DNA from: Isoetes taiwanensis
Taxonomy: Eukaryota > Streptophyta > Lycopodiopsida > Isoetales > Isoetaceae
Direction of reading: 5' to 3'
Length of the DNA stretch: 64,000 bases
Assembly (NCBI GenBank): GCA_021234155.1
Contig: JAJEKV010000056.1
Location: 1,595,330-1,659,329, forward strand
Numbering within the stretch: the first letter of the stretch is position 1; the number at the start of each line of letters is the position of its first letter. Shown in pieces: positions 10,493-21,814 of this stretch. Position numbers and translations under genes: made by a program. A model generated the notes under the pieces. It made no database searches. It saw only the letters and a list, made by a program, of their open reading frames with translations, and had not been told where the DNA came from.

Positions 10493-13400
10493 ATGGCGAC
10501 CCCTGCTCCGATGGCTATTGCTTTTGGAGTAGCAATTGTACTATTTGCCTGTGTTCATAGTGTCAGTGGGATCTACTGCGATGATGACGATTGTTACGAT
10601 CTTCTGGGGTAATGCTGTTTTAACCATATCACATCCATGTTTGCCTCAGATCTGGTTTGTGTTCATGTGATTGAGTTCTATCATCTCATTTCTGTGGCGC
10701 TGTGCATGTACAGCTTGACACAAGCAGCGACAGCAGCAGAAATCAAGAAAGCTTACTACAAACTATCGCTCAAATAGTAGGTTTGTTGGCAGTGTTTTAA
10801 GCTCAGTTTGTTCATGTATCAGATCCATGTATCTCCATTGCCATCAGTTAGGTGTATATGTGTAATCTTTTGTATATAGTAATGATGCCATCCTCTTCAA
10901 ATGTCGTTACTTGGTGTTTTGGGAAGTGGAGCTAATTTTTCCTAGTAGAACCAGCGATCTCAAGATTCTTTCAAGAATGTTGCTGCAACTGAGCAAATGT
11001 TTGATTTTAGGTAACAATGCTAGGAATCACTTACTAAAGATGAATTACTTGCTTAAACTGTTGCAAGATAATTTGCCATCCTCTTAACTACCTTCCTAGG
11101 TTGGTTACATTTGGGTACCTGTGGAGGTCGTGAGGTTAATAACAATGGGAAATTGCCTTGAAAGAAAAAAAAAACTCAAGTCAGCGATATTTACTTAGAA
11201 GTGCTTGCTGTAATATATATTTTGTCTTAAAGTTATGACGTAGTTTTATCTATTACTTTACAGTCATCCTGATAAGAATCCCGATCATGAAGCAAGGACA
11301 GTTTTTTTGAAAATTGCTAACGCATATGAGGTATTTTTGTTTCCTTATAATAGGTCTGAGGACTACAATAACCAACGTCACCAAATTTTAATTATATGCT
11401 GCAGATTTTGAAGGATGATGAAAAACGGGAGCAGTATGATTATGCCGTAACTCATCCCGAGCAGGTATTATGACTATTTGTTTGCAGTTCTTTTTGTACG
11501 TATATGGTAGTCTCTGCTACATTGGTTTTGAGAACCTTGCCAGTTCTGATAGGCTCCTATGCAAAAAGAGGTATTCTCCTGGTGGATTAGTAATCAATGA
11601 ACTAGGCACCGATTATATCTAGTTGACCAGAATATCATCAATGTTTGAGGAACATGAAAAAAGGTGGCATTTAGTTCGGGTTAGGATTTTTCGCGATTCT
11701 GAAAAGGCTGCAGTCATTAATGGATGGAGATTGTTGCAGCATTAAAAGCATCTACATGTACTCAGCAATGAACTTAGCTGCAGTTTGCAGAATATCAAAA
11801 TCTGTATTTTTTTTTCTATGCCTATATGGACATAACCACCTTAGAAACTGCCTGTGTTTTGAACAGTTCTTTTACAATACTGCGCGGTACTATCAAACTT
11901 ACTATGGGCCACAAGCGGTATGTTGTTTATTATCTCTTCACATGTTTACTGTTTAATTTCTGTATTCAAACCTTTTCAACAAAAATCATCCAGGACCTAA
12001 GGGCTGTTCTTGCTGGGCTGCTCCTGGTCCTATCAGGCTTTCAGTATTTAAATCAATTTACAAGACATAAACAGGTACATCTCTGCCGTGGTTCAGTCAG
12101 TAGTATTTGTAATTTAAACATTCTCAGTTACAATATGGTAGGCATTTGCATTTAATTGCAATGGTTTTATGGCATGCAGATGCTGAAATTTGTAAAACAG
12201 ACGCCTGCTTATAAAAACAAACTCAAAGCCCTAGAGCTTGAGAGGAATGGTGCAACAAACAACAAGAAAAAATCTTTGAAATCAAAGGCTAGGTAAATCT
12301 GCTTTGCATACGTTTCTATTTCTTTTTCCCTTGTTATTCTTGTAATCTCCTCTCCGAAGGCCTTTTCTATGGACACACCCTACTCATAAATGCAGCACAA
12401 AGATACAAGTGAGTCATTTTAGAAGAAAGAATCCGAAAAAAACAAGGTTTTTCCTAGCAAAATGTGTCATTAGAATTAATTTTGAATACGCCATATCCTA
12501 GATGGTGATTACTTGTAGCTAGGCTGAATCAAGTGATTTAATCGAGTCTCTTGACCCATGGGGCCTTCAATAAAGTGTGGTCAACCGATCCTAGGATGGT
12601 TGTTCTAGTTGAGTTTTTAAACAAGGGGGGAAAAATCACTGTAGCATCTTTGATCTCATAAACCTGAAGCATTGTTAAATTCTTCTTTCTTTCTCTGTAT
12701 ATCGTGTGGTCTACTGCCATGAATTTTTCTTTCTGTCTCTGTATATTGTGTGGTTTACTGCCACCTATTTCTATGGCCCCTAGTTGGAAAGATGGCTTAT
12801 TCATTTATTCTTGCTGTTTCCCCATGATGTCAGCAGAGAGAGTGCTTTTTATTTGATTTAAAAGCCAAGGAGCATTTATTTCTTCATGTGAGGAAGAATT
12901 GCATCCTTAAAGACCCGTGATTTATGAATTATATGGTGAAATTTAGTAGCTCTGCATACTCATAAGCCAAGGCATCCTTATTCCTCCAAACTGATAGGGA
13001 GGGACTGCTTGCTCGGCTGTTGCACCAGGAAATAAAGATATCAATTTGGAGTAAAAATAGAGGCTTCCACGGGGTGAAATGAGATCTGGTAAGAAGTCAT
13101 AAGCCTTTGATTCCAGACAAGTGGAAGTGTTAAGGTAGTTTATACAATGAAGTAGCCTGTTTTTAATGTGCCAGAAGGATGAGGCTATGTCTTTAGAAGG
13201 CTTAAACCAGAAGTCATAAGCCTTTGATTCCAGACCAGTGGAAGTGTTAAGGTAGTTTATATAATGAAGTAGCCTGTTTTGAATGTGCCAGAAGGATGAG
13301 GCTATTTCTTTAGAAGGCTTAAACCACCCAGTATACTTCACAGAGACCCTTGAGTTCTAATAAACCTCTCTCAATTCTCAAATTCCCTTAAACTCTTGGA

Positions 13401-13926
13401 GTGTGAATTTGCAGGAATGATATCTCAACAGAGATATCTGAGGAACTTGATATACAAATACAAGGTGTTGAAAGGCCATGCTTCTGGTCATTAATTGCTG
13501 TACGCTTTGTTTTGCTACCTTATTTTCTTGGAAAGGTATGTTTATTCTTACTTTTTGTAAGTGTCATTGGAGTTATTTTTGTAGAATTCAGGACCCTCAT
13601 TAGTACTGGTTATTATGGTGAATGACACTAGCTCATGCTATGGGAATTCCATTGGGTATGGAGATACGTGATTAAAAGGTACCCTTACACTTGGGAAGAT
13701 GCTTCCTATCTTACTCGGAGGACTCTTGGGCAATCCATGGAGAGATGGAACCTCATGAGTAAGTATTTGCAAAATTTGTTTTCTTTGTCTTTGTATAGTT
13801 GTATGAATTCTGGTTGTATCAGGTGAAGAAGTAAAGGAGCAATTAATAAAGAGAAGACTTTGGGTGAAATCAAATTTGACTGATTATAAGGCAGAGGTGA
13901 AGCGAGACACCCGAAGACGAAGATAG
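10493..13926 (+). CDS. DNJ50: ER membrane J-protein (dnaJ 50 / DNAJC25 type)
   Basis: Ten exons with GT-AG introns give an uninterrupted 300-aa protein: 10493-10608, 10714-10776, 11264-11330, 11405-11464, 11867-11917, 11994-12074, 12180-12292, 13415-13535, 13632-13758, 13823-13926. Residues 1-26 are a signal peptide (FGVAIVLFACVHSVSG). Residues 30-100 are the J domain, starting DDDDCYDLLG, with the Hsp70-stimulating HPD at 61-63 followed by KNPD. Hydrophobic segments at about 123-140 and 207-222 are likely membrane helices. The KQTPAYKNKLKALELER block, FWSLIAVRF, and the basic C terminus KRDTRRRR match the Arabidopsis dnaJ 50 / animal DNAJC25 family, whose members are about this long. The inferred role is recruitment of ER Hsp70 (BiP) for folding at the ER membrane. 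The ATG chosen is the first in the frame and gives the signal peptide. Intron 7 (12293-13414) contains a tandem duplication. No defect was seen; this is the best-supported gene in the window. Confidence 0.93.
13093..13325 (+). repeat. 117-bp tandem duplication in intron 7
   Basis: The segment starting GAAGTCATAAGCCTTTGATT at 13093 repeats at 13210 with only a few substitutions (for example GACAAG/GACCAG, TATACAATG/TATATAATG). It lies about 90 bp before the acceptor of exon 8 and does not touch the splice site. Confidence 0.85.
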
Positions 13927-14742
13927 CAATAGTCCTGTTCGAACTTTATAAGATGAAATATCACTTTCAAAGAAGTGCCACTTCATTACTTCACTCACTT
14001 TAAGACGCTGCAATCTTTTAGCAAAGGGAAGAAATTGGATGCACTTTGGTGCTTACAGGAGGCTCATAAAACAACAAATGAATGGATTTTTCTGAAGAAA
14101 TTATTGCAAATGGTTGGAAAGTGGTTGAGATGTATTATGTGCCCGTTGTGGGAGTTTGCCTTTTAATTTGTTGTGTTTAGCGGTGACCCATGTGTGTTGT
14201 GGTTGATTAAATGGCTAAATATTGGCCCTAGGAATCAGTGGTCCTCGTCCGTAGGATGCAAAAGCTTAAATAAGAAGCTGCTTTGGCATTGGGGGTTGTC
14301 CACCCAAGCCAAAGGGAATTGGACTAGACTTGAAAGAGAGGGCTTCGATAGAGCTTTATGTTAGACGACTGAAACCCAAGCAATCAAGGCATTTCTGGTT
14401 TCAAAAAGAAGAGAAAAGACTTGCATGAGGACTAGAACCCTTAGATCATGCTGCACCCACCCTTAGATTCGGTTTTCCTACTTTCTGTTCTTGCTCTCTT
14501 ACCACTCTGATGCATAACCTTTTCTATAAGCTCTAGTCATGTTAAGTTGGTACATCTTATAAATGTTTACATAATTTTGGAAGTTCTCGTTGACAAACTG
14601 ATCCACCAGAAAAATCTTTGTTGGCTATGGTGAATTCAGAATGAAGATGGAAAATAAGATGGAATATACGTATCACTATAATGCGTCACCATTGATCCTT
14701 CTGTCAGTACTTTCCCTTTGCAAGGTGCCTAGTTGCCAAGCA

Positions 14743-14785
14743 GAACAAGGTGTTGCGCACGAGGGGTTGCCCTCCGATGACGCGA
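14743..14785 (+). repeat. Dispersed repeat A, short piece
   Basis: AACAAGGTGTTGCGCACGAG and the following GGGTTGCCCTCC match the end of repeat A as seen at 25436-25468. Only this end is present; downstream sequence is unrelated. Confidence 0.5.
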
Positions 14786-16101
14786 AAGTGTGTTTTTATG
14801 GTTTCTATTTCAACGTTTGTTTTCATGTTTTTTATTTGATTGTTGTTTAAGATTGAACTTGAATGCTGATTTATTTCTTGCATCTGGTTTGTCTCTTTCG
14901 ATAGCTTATGTATTGTATAGGAGCAAGAAATAAGGATATAAGAATTGGAATTTGGACATTCTTCTTTCCTTTGCTTTGTTTGCAATGTACATGGTGAAAG
15001 AACTTTGCTTTAGTAAAACATCATTGGTCCTGCATAGTACATCTCATATGGATGCTTTGAACCTAGTATGGATTCGAGGAGTACTAGGCAGCGTGTGTGC
15101 AGCCATCGCCGCTGCTTGTGTCTTGGTTGTCCACACAAATTTTTACCCCAGACATTTTTTTTTTCTATTTTAATCAATGAGATAACAAAGTATTTTTCCA
15201 TGTCGTTACTAAAGCTAGCAATGTCGGGCATATATCACTAATCACATATAAGAGGCTATAATTTAATCACTCATTTATTAGTTTGTGGTCGTTGGCTTTT
15301 AATGGCCTAGATAGAAGAGGCCCACGACAATAAGATACTTGTTGTTTTAATAAATAGCTTATAGCCCATATTACAATTGATATCCACTAAAAACGGACAA
15401 GAATTGAATCACCTAAGATAAAGATTAAATGGATTCACTACTTATTGTTAGGCACTCAAATGAATATTTATTTATATTTGCACAAATGAACATTGCCTTT
15501 TTGTTAACATTCCCGAGGGTCAACATTGGCATCCATATAACATGGGCCATTGTTTTCCTCCGAAATTAAAAAAAGAGAGGGCAATTCATATGCTTTGCTT
15601 AAATAAAAGTTGAGTTTTTTTCTATTAAGTCATGGCATTAAACATTCGCTCGAATCACGGAGTAAGCGTTATAGTTCTTGCAAAATCGATTGTTTGGATT
15701 TTCAAATTCAAAAGCGATATATTTATGAACTCTGTAAATGCAAATACTCCCAGCGGTATGCTCATAGACTCTGCAATATTTTTTTTTTCTTTTTATTAAT
15801 GACCATATCCATAAACCTATAACCTTTGTGGTTATTTATTTGGTCGGAAACATATCTTCATAATTCATAGTTTTACGAAGTATTTAGTTATTTTTTTCAA
15901 GCAAAAACATAAAGACAAATAATGCGTCCAAGCTTATGGTCCGAAATTCCGTTTTCACAAATCCTATAAACTCATAAGTTCTACCGTCTTGCCCTATAGC
16001 TTGCATACCTTAAGCTTGTTGGGTTGTCTTAGGGGATCGATGCGAGAAAGCTACTTTTCGATCAAAGTCCGGTCTTCCTACTTGAAAAAATGCTCGAGCA
16101 A

Positions 16102-16270
16102 GAAAGCTTAGGTTAGCTGGGTTCCCAAAGGCGCCCAACAATAGTGGCCACCGCCAGTTTACACCCGATAGCAAGTTTGGAGCAGTCATTAGCATATTCC
16201 TGGCATATACCTGAAATATGCTATAAACCCATATGGACAAGGGCTTGCCCCCCTAGGAGGCAACCCAAAA
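16102..16270 (+). repeat. Dispersed repeat B, copy 1
   Basis: Aligns in the same orientation with 20343-20520: shared landmarks in order are GGTTAGC, GCCAGTTT, GCAGTCA, a GGCATATACCTG block, ACCCA, and a terminal TTGCCCCCCT followed by CAACCCAAAA. The two copies flank the damaged TAF5 gene. Divergence is substantial, so this is an old repeat; the family is not recognised. Confidence 0.6.
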
Positions 16271-16530
16271 GGGGATAAAGGAAAAACAATTACAGGAGCC
16301 GAGCGAAGTATGCCAAGAGATTGAGGACTTAAAATTGTCAAAAAAAAATCAATTAACACATATAATGAAGTGAATCGAATCAAATTAAATTGAATTGATG
16401 GCTTGATACTCATTCCTAAAAGTTGGGTACAAATTTGGGCCAATTGGAACCTGTAAAAAGGTATTAACACTACTAAGACAATGTTCCATCATCGACCCAA
16501 CGAGTTGGAATTGAGAACTTTTGATTCAAG

Positions 16531-16610
16531 CAATGGCTTGAATGTTGATATTACTCAAAAGAAGCCATGGCAATGGCTTGAATGTTGATATTATCCGAAA
16601 GAAGTCATGA
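16531..16610 (+). repeat. 40-bp tandem duplication
   Basis: CAATGGCTTGAATGTTGATA at 16531 recurs at 16571, with the following 20 bp also similar (ACTCAAAAGAAGCC versus ATCCGAAAGAAGTC). Confidence 0.8.
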
Positions 16611-17103
16611 TGTGGGGATTTTATGTGTTTTTGAGCCGATGTTACTATTATCCTTTTGAAGCAAAAGCAAAAGTTCTTGCCAAAACAAGCAGAGCCATCT
16701 AAAGGCTTAATTGACATTTTCATTATAGCATCCCATGCTAAGACACGGTCTTTACATAGCCATTTCTACTTGGCAATAGTTTTGGGGGAGGAACTAGGTA
16801 CTTGAAGTTTGCTAATAGAAGGAGAACCATAAGGTCAGCATCGACATGGAGAGGAAGGAAATCCAAAAAAAACCTTTAAAGAACTCAAACGAGCTATAGA
16901 TCGGAACTCAAACGAGCTTAAATTAGACCATCGTTGTCGGGATCGAAGATGTCAAAAATGCTAAAAAATGCTGTGTATTTCTGGAGATTCTACATATCTT
17001 GAACTGTCAACAATTAGAAACGCCAAGCCTTGTGCATTAACTCTTCAATTTTTCGACCAATTTGCTCCCTCCAATTTGATCCAATTTGCTCCAATAAGGC
17101 CAA

Positions 17104-17146
17104 GCAAAATTTGGGGAGTTCTTTACGTTTACTCCCCAAATTTTGC
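17104..17146. repeat. Perfect 16-bp inverted repeat, 11-nt loop
   Basis: GCAAAATTTGGGGAGT (17104-17119) is the exact reverse complement of ACTCCCCAAATTTTGC (17131-17146), with an 11-nt spacer. There is no T tract after it and it is not beside a recognised gene end. Confidence 0.85.
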
Positions 17147-17670
17147 CTCGTATTATTGGAATGCGGTGTAACATAAGTGTCTCAATTTGTCTAGTCTATT
17201 ATTTCGTCCAATAGGGATAACTTGATTTAGAGACTCAAAATATGGTGTACTAGAAGCTCCCTAATTTTGCCCAGTCTATTTCTATTTCTATTACAAGTTA
17301 ACTGGCAAGTCATGCCCTCTCGTTTTATATTCTAACCACATTAACACTTTAAATTAATACTTGTTGGCTAGTTATTGGACTTCGAACCCTTTTCTGGAAT
17401 CTAAATAGATCAATCCTAAACTTCTACAAGAATAATAACACTTGGGGATCTGACCCAATCATTAGCATGCCATGGTGAGCAACCTATGGCCATTTTCCAG
17501 AGAGAAGTCTGACTATGAAATGGGAGTATTGTGGCCAATCAGCTTTCTTTTATTTCCAATCCTTGTATCTGAGGCAGTTGGGGACAAAAATGCTTTTTCT
17601 TTTGATCCAATGTAGGTAGTTACAAGGAAGCTTTTACACTCTTGGCATTTATACAGAAATCCCACAGATA

Positions 17671-20190
17671 CTATGGATTACTCGCGGCTTTCGCCAACCT
17701 CGGAGACCTTCCTGTATGTTTCCTCCTACCTGCTTTCTCAACATGAGATACTTCTGGATAGCCCTTAACAATTTCCTTTAAAAAAGCAATGACTTCCTCT
17801 GTTGAACCTAGAGAATAACGAGCAACAGATCTCTTCCTGCCTACTGCAGAAGAGAAATAATTTTCTCCTTTCAAGTCTAGCACAGAAGACCCTTCCCATG
17901 CTTCAGTTTCTTCCTGTGCTTCCTTTTTTCCAAGGATATGATCTGATGACGATATGGAAAATGTCTTAGAATGTGCAAGCACCTTATTGTTACTCTTAGC
18001 TGCAATCCTTGGGTACTTACTGTCACCAAGTTTCCCATTAGAACATAAATCAGAAGGCTCTGGTTCAAAAAAGGAGTAAACGTCCTCATCCTGCAGTCAT
18101 AGCTTCAAAAGGTAAACAGGAGAAGACTATGCTATATGGCCCCTTAAAACCTGTGCCAAAAGATGTATACAAACCAAAATAGAATATTCCTACCTTGCTA
18201 AGAACAACAATATGACTTTAAAAAAGGTGCATACTTGTCTGCAGTGCGAGAGGCTTTAGAACTGGCATTGATATCCCACAACCTCAGTGTATTGTCTGCT
18301 GAGCCCAAAGCAAGCAGGGAACCTTCACCGCTGGGATAAAACATGGAGTTTAGTTATTTACACATGGAATAAAGAATATCTTCAATTCCTAAATGTAGTA
18401 CGAGTGGAAAGCAAATTTCAATGAACATTTGGAAAATTTAATGCTGGCAAATCGGCTTTTCTGAATAGCACAGTGGACAACCTCTTTGGCATATGTCATG
18501 AAACACTCAACAACCATTCATACATCCAACGTCTAAACATTATCAGAGTTATGCTCACAATTAACAGCAAAATGCTCATGCGGTCATTTGCATCTAGCGG
18601 AATCTTCCTTCAAGCATAGGGTCATCAAAATCTCTCAAGATCTTAACGAAATGTTGTCTTATGGTTATATGCAACATTTGCTTAAAATTCTTGAGATTCT
18701 GGAAACGACAAAGGGATATTACCTGAATGCAAGGCTCCATACACTACCCATGTGTCCTAGCAAAGGAGATACACATTTTGTGGTTGCCAAATCCCACATC
18801 ATTATTGCACCATCTCCATCTCCAGATGCCATATAACGCCCATCAGGTGACATGGCCAAGGACACGACCATTCCCCTATGTCCAGCAAATACACACATGC
18901 ATTCCCCTGTTTTCACAACCCATAATCTTACGGTCTTGTCACTGGATCCAGCAAATACACACATGCATTCCCCTGTTTTCACAACCCATAATCTTACGGT
19001 CTTGTCACTGGATCCAGTCGCAATATAGTTGCAATTGACATGCCATTGCACACACTGCAGGAAAGTAGTTCTCAAATACATTTAAATTATCATTTTGCTT
19101 CAAATCCTTAGAAGTCGCTTTATCTTTCTTTAGTTTCTTGTTCATCAGGTCCTGCTTTCCATCTGAAGCTCGCTTCTGCATCAGTCCGTATTAGTGGAGC
19201 CGCATATATTTCTAGATGGGCCCAATATATGATGCTCACCTTCCCATCTTCACCTTCTATTTCTTTGGCTTCCAATGCGGCTTTGTCCGCATCTGCAGTC
19301 TGTTCTTTCTTGAACCTATCTTTTACTAAATCCAAGCACCTGCAAATCATGGTAAATAACAAGATAGTTACTAAGCTTTTGAATAATATCAATAAAAGTT
19401 AACACCTTACGCTTTTGAAGTAAATCTCTTTCTGGTTAATAGAATCCAATGCCTCTTGCATTTTTCTAGGTAATGTAGGTGAGTCTTCTTCCTCGGGCAA
19501 CTCCGAGGGCTGAGCAGGAAAAACTGATCATAATCATATAAAGGCACAGACACATTTGGAACTTTGTTAGACCAACCTTTGAGTTTTATGTAAGCATTCA
19601 CAATTCCAAGCATCAGCATGGAATCTGTAATATGAAGGTATTGCAATAGAAGCTCGAAAGAATACTGAAAGAAACTCACAATCAACAGTCAGAGATATTC
19701 ATCTATCTGCTGCAAAGTGAGATGCTTCAGGATTTCACTCACTAAATATCAAGCACACAAGTTTCTTTCCTTTCTTCCTGAATGCCTTATTGTTCAACAC
19801 ATAACACCTATGGAAGAAATATAGGAGGAAATTTACGTGGCATAATTTGATGTTAACCTTATTTTCACGCAATGTCTTTGCAATATCATTCTCCTGCACA
19901 TTTAATCGGCATGTCATTACCTTTAAATGTTCGGGGGATATAAAACCTTCAAGTTTTTGAAGGTCATGCAAATGCATCGCCTCGTGGTCCTCATCGGAAC
20001 TTTGAATAAATGTTCGAGCTGCTTATAAGAGTGCATGCATTATATCATAATATCTTTTTTTAAAGGGTAACCACAGAGTACCATACCTTCTTGAGCAAAT
20101 CCCTTTGAAACAAGATCCATGGAGGAATGGACAAAAACAGGGTAAAGAATGCGAAGCAGCTCATTCTGCAAAGCTTTTAAAATTTCGATT
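17671..20190 (-). pseudogene. TAF5: TFIID subunit TAF5, truncated and internally deleted
   Basis: Minus-strand exons match plant TAF5, a scaffold of the TFIID complex: 20190-20087 (ELLRILYPVFVHSSMDL, NTD2 helices), 20018-19837 (HDLQKLEGFISPEH), 19664-19577 (YSFELLLQYLHITDSMLMLG), 19523-19406 (INQKEI), 19339-19240 (acidic/basic linker), 19175 to about 19081 (Lys-rich linker), 19054-18723 (WD repeats: CNYIATGSSDKTVRLW, SPDGRYMASGDGDGAIMMWD), 18330-18235 (GSADNTLRLWD). A last open frame, 18090-17671, reads DEDVYSFFEPEPSD and ends in TAG; its phase does not fit the preceding exon. Missing: LisH and the start of NTD2, and all WD repeats before CVQWH. Between linker and WD exon only 25 bp remain (gtatttgag...ctgcag), too short for a plant intron, as if two introns were fused by a deletion. 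With the 66-bp duplication, this is most likely a non-functional copy. Confidence 0.75.
18882..19013 (-). repeat. Perfect 66-bp in-frame duplication in TAF5 WD exon
   Basis: 18882-18947 and 18948-19013 are identical. The unit encodes 22 residues from GSSDKTVRLW to MCVFA, so about half a WD blade is repeated without changing frame. Identity over all 66 bp indicates a recent event, or an assembly error. Confidence 0.9.
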
Positions 20191-21619
20191 CTGGTCTGCC
20201 CTCTTCCCGGCCCCTTTCTGCTCCATCTGCGCTCCCTTTTCCATCATTTTTCCTTCAATCTCTCTCAAATCCAGCCCCAAATCTGATTAATCTTCACAAC
20301 CCACTTGATTAATCGAATCCCGTACGTGAAAGCGGAACAACACGAAAGCCGGTTAGCCGGTTTGCACAGCATCCACCCGACAACGCTGGCGACCGAGCAC
20401 TTACAGGCACCAGCCAGTTTTTAGCAGTCACCAGTATATGCTAGGAATATGCCGGCATATACCTGGATATGCCCACATACCCACATAAACGAGGGTTTGC
20501 CCCCCTGGAGCAACCCAAAAAATAAAACATACTCTTACTCTTAACTTTGATGTGACGACTAAATTCTTCCTTGGCACAAATACAGAAATGTATAAAAGTA
20601 TTTTTTTTCTTGTAGGATCTGGTTCAATGATAGAGTTTGCTTTATAATAACAAGAGCTTGCTTCATAACTATTAGGTTCTGCAATTGTTGTTTGGGAGTG
20701 GTATTACCTAAGATTTTGGATGGTTTTTGGATGTATTCATATGGGAAATTGTTATAATGCTGACTCACTAAATAGGTTTTGTTGTTCCAATGGTCGATTG
20801 GGGTTCATTGGGTTAGTTCTGGAACTTGCAATTTTTAGAAGGGCAGTGGTGGCGATGCCCTTGCGTCCGCGTGGAGCGGATGGAGCAGAGCAGACTCACT
20901 TCCGGCCACAGCTTTGGAGTCCTGTGGGAGTATCAGGTTAGTGTGCTCTTCACCGGCTACAACGGTTCTGTCTTAGGAAAGCGGTTCTGTCAAATTTGTG
21001 CGTTAGGGCAGGGAATGGCGGAGTTCTTCTGTGGGCGGGTGCTTGGCCATGGCGGAGTTATTCTGGCAGGGTTGAGGGGTAACCGACGCCTTCAAATTGA
21101 TTCTTAGAGCTGTTAATCTGGCGGTAGTAAATATGGGGTTAATCTGGCAGGGTTCAGGGCATAGAGGGCACACATGCAGAATCCGACAGGGCGCAGAGGC
21201 TATGGCATCTGCGGTTCTTCTTGTTGTGTAGGGGAGATTCTGGATTTTTGGTTCTGCCATTTTGGATCTTCAATTTCCGCCATAGGCAAGAAATATGATT
21301 TCGTTTTGTATTTCTTTGTGTGGCAGTTCTTAGGATAATGACCTCTTTAATCCAATTTCCTTGCCGTGATTAATCCCTTTTTCTTGAGCCCTCTTCCTTC
21401 TTGTGCTTGTATTCTACTTCAAGAGGTGTTGTCTGGTTTTGCACAGGTGGTGTTTCATTTTGAGGTTTTCCGGAACTGCCTTTTGGGCAGGGGGTTCAAA
21501 TCCCCATGCTTCCTCCTATGCTGCAGCAGCGCATGCTTCCTCCTATGCTGCAGCAGCGCATGGTAGTGAAGTTCCTCTTCTTGCTTGTTATTAAGTTGTG
21601 GTATTTCTATTTCTGTGGT
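20191..21619. other. Stretch between TAF5 copy and Mutator-like element
   Basis: No coding family recognised. It lacks the upstream TAF5 exons that should precede 20190 on the minus strand. It holds repeat B copy 2 and, at 21505-21558, a 27-bp tandem duplication of CATGCTTCCTCCTATGCTGC... Confidence 0.4.
20343..20520 (+). repeat. Dispersed repeat B, copy 2
   Basis: See 16102-16270. This copy has the clearer GGCATATACCTGGATATGCC block and ends TTGCCCCCCTGGAGCAACCC. It lies 150 bp upstream of the last recognisable TAF5 exon. Confidence 0.6.
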
Positions 21620-21814
21620 ATTTCAATTCGAGGTCTTTTTTGGCACCCGAAATCGGGGTATTGCGCCAGCAAATTCGCTGAAGCGAATTTCAAATTGAAA
21701 ATCGTATAAGCGATTTTCGGGCCGGAAATAGTTCCCGGCTTCACGGGCCGCACGGGGGCCCCCACCCCGAGGTGTCACGGGCCGCACGGGCCGCACGTGG
21801 TGGACGCTACATGC

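Larger units (their letters stand above)
13927..17670. other. Intergenic stretch between J-protein gene and TAF5 copy
   Basis: Begins with the likely 3' UTR of the J-protein gene. No coding family recognised on either strand. It contains a piece of repeat A (14743), repeat B (16102), a 40-bp tandem duplication (16531) and a perfect inverted repeat (17104), listed separately. Otherwise AT-rich with homopolymers. Confidence 0.45.

Noticed and set aside
12678-12770. Imperfect duplication around TCTCTGTATAT...GTGTGGTYTACTGCCA in intron 7 of the J-protein gene
   Set aside because: Short, diverged and intronic; no effect expected.
17671-20190. TAF5 as an intact gene
   Set aside because: N-terminal exons and the first WD repeats are missing, one intron is only 25 bp, and the last exon phase does not fit.
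21505-21558. 27-bp tandem repeat with CTGCAGCAGC
   Set aside because: Only two copies in non-coding DNA; noted in the regional entry, not a separate finding.
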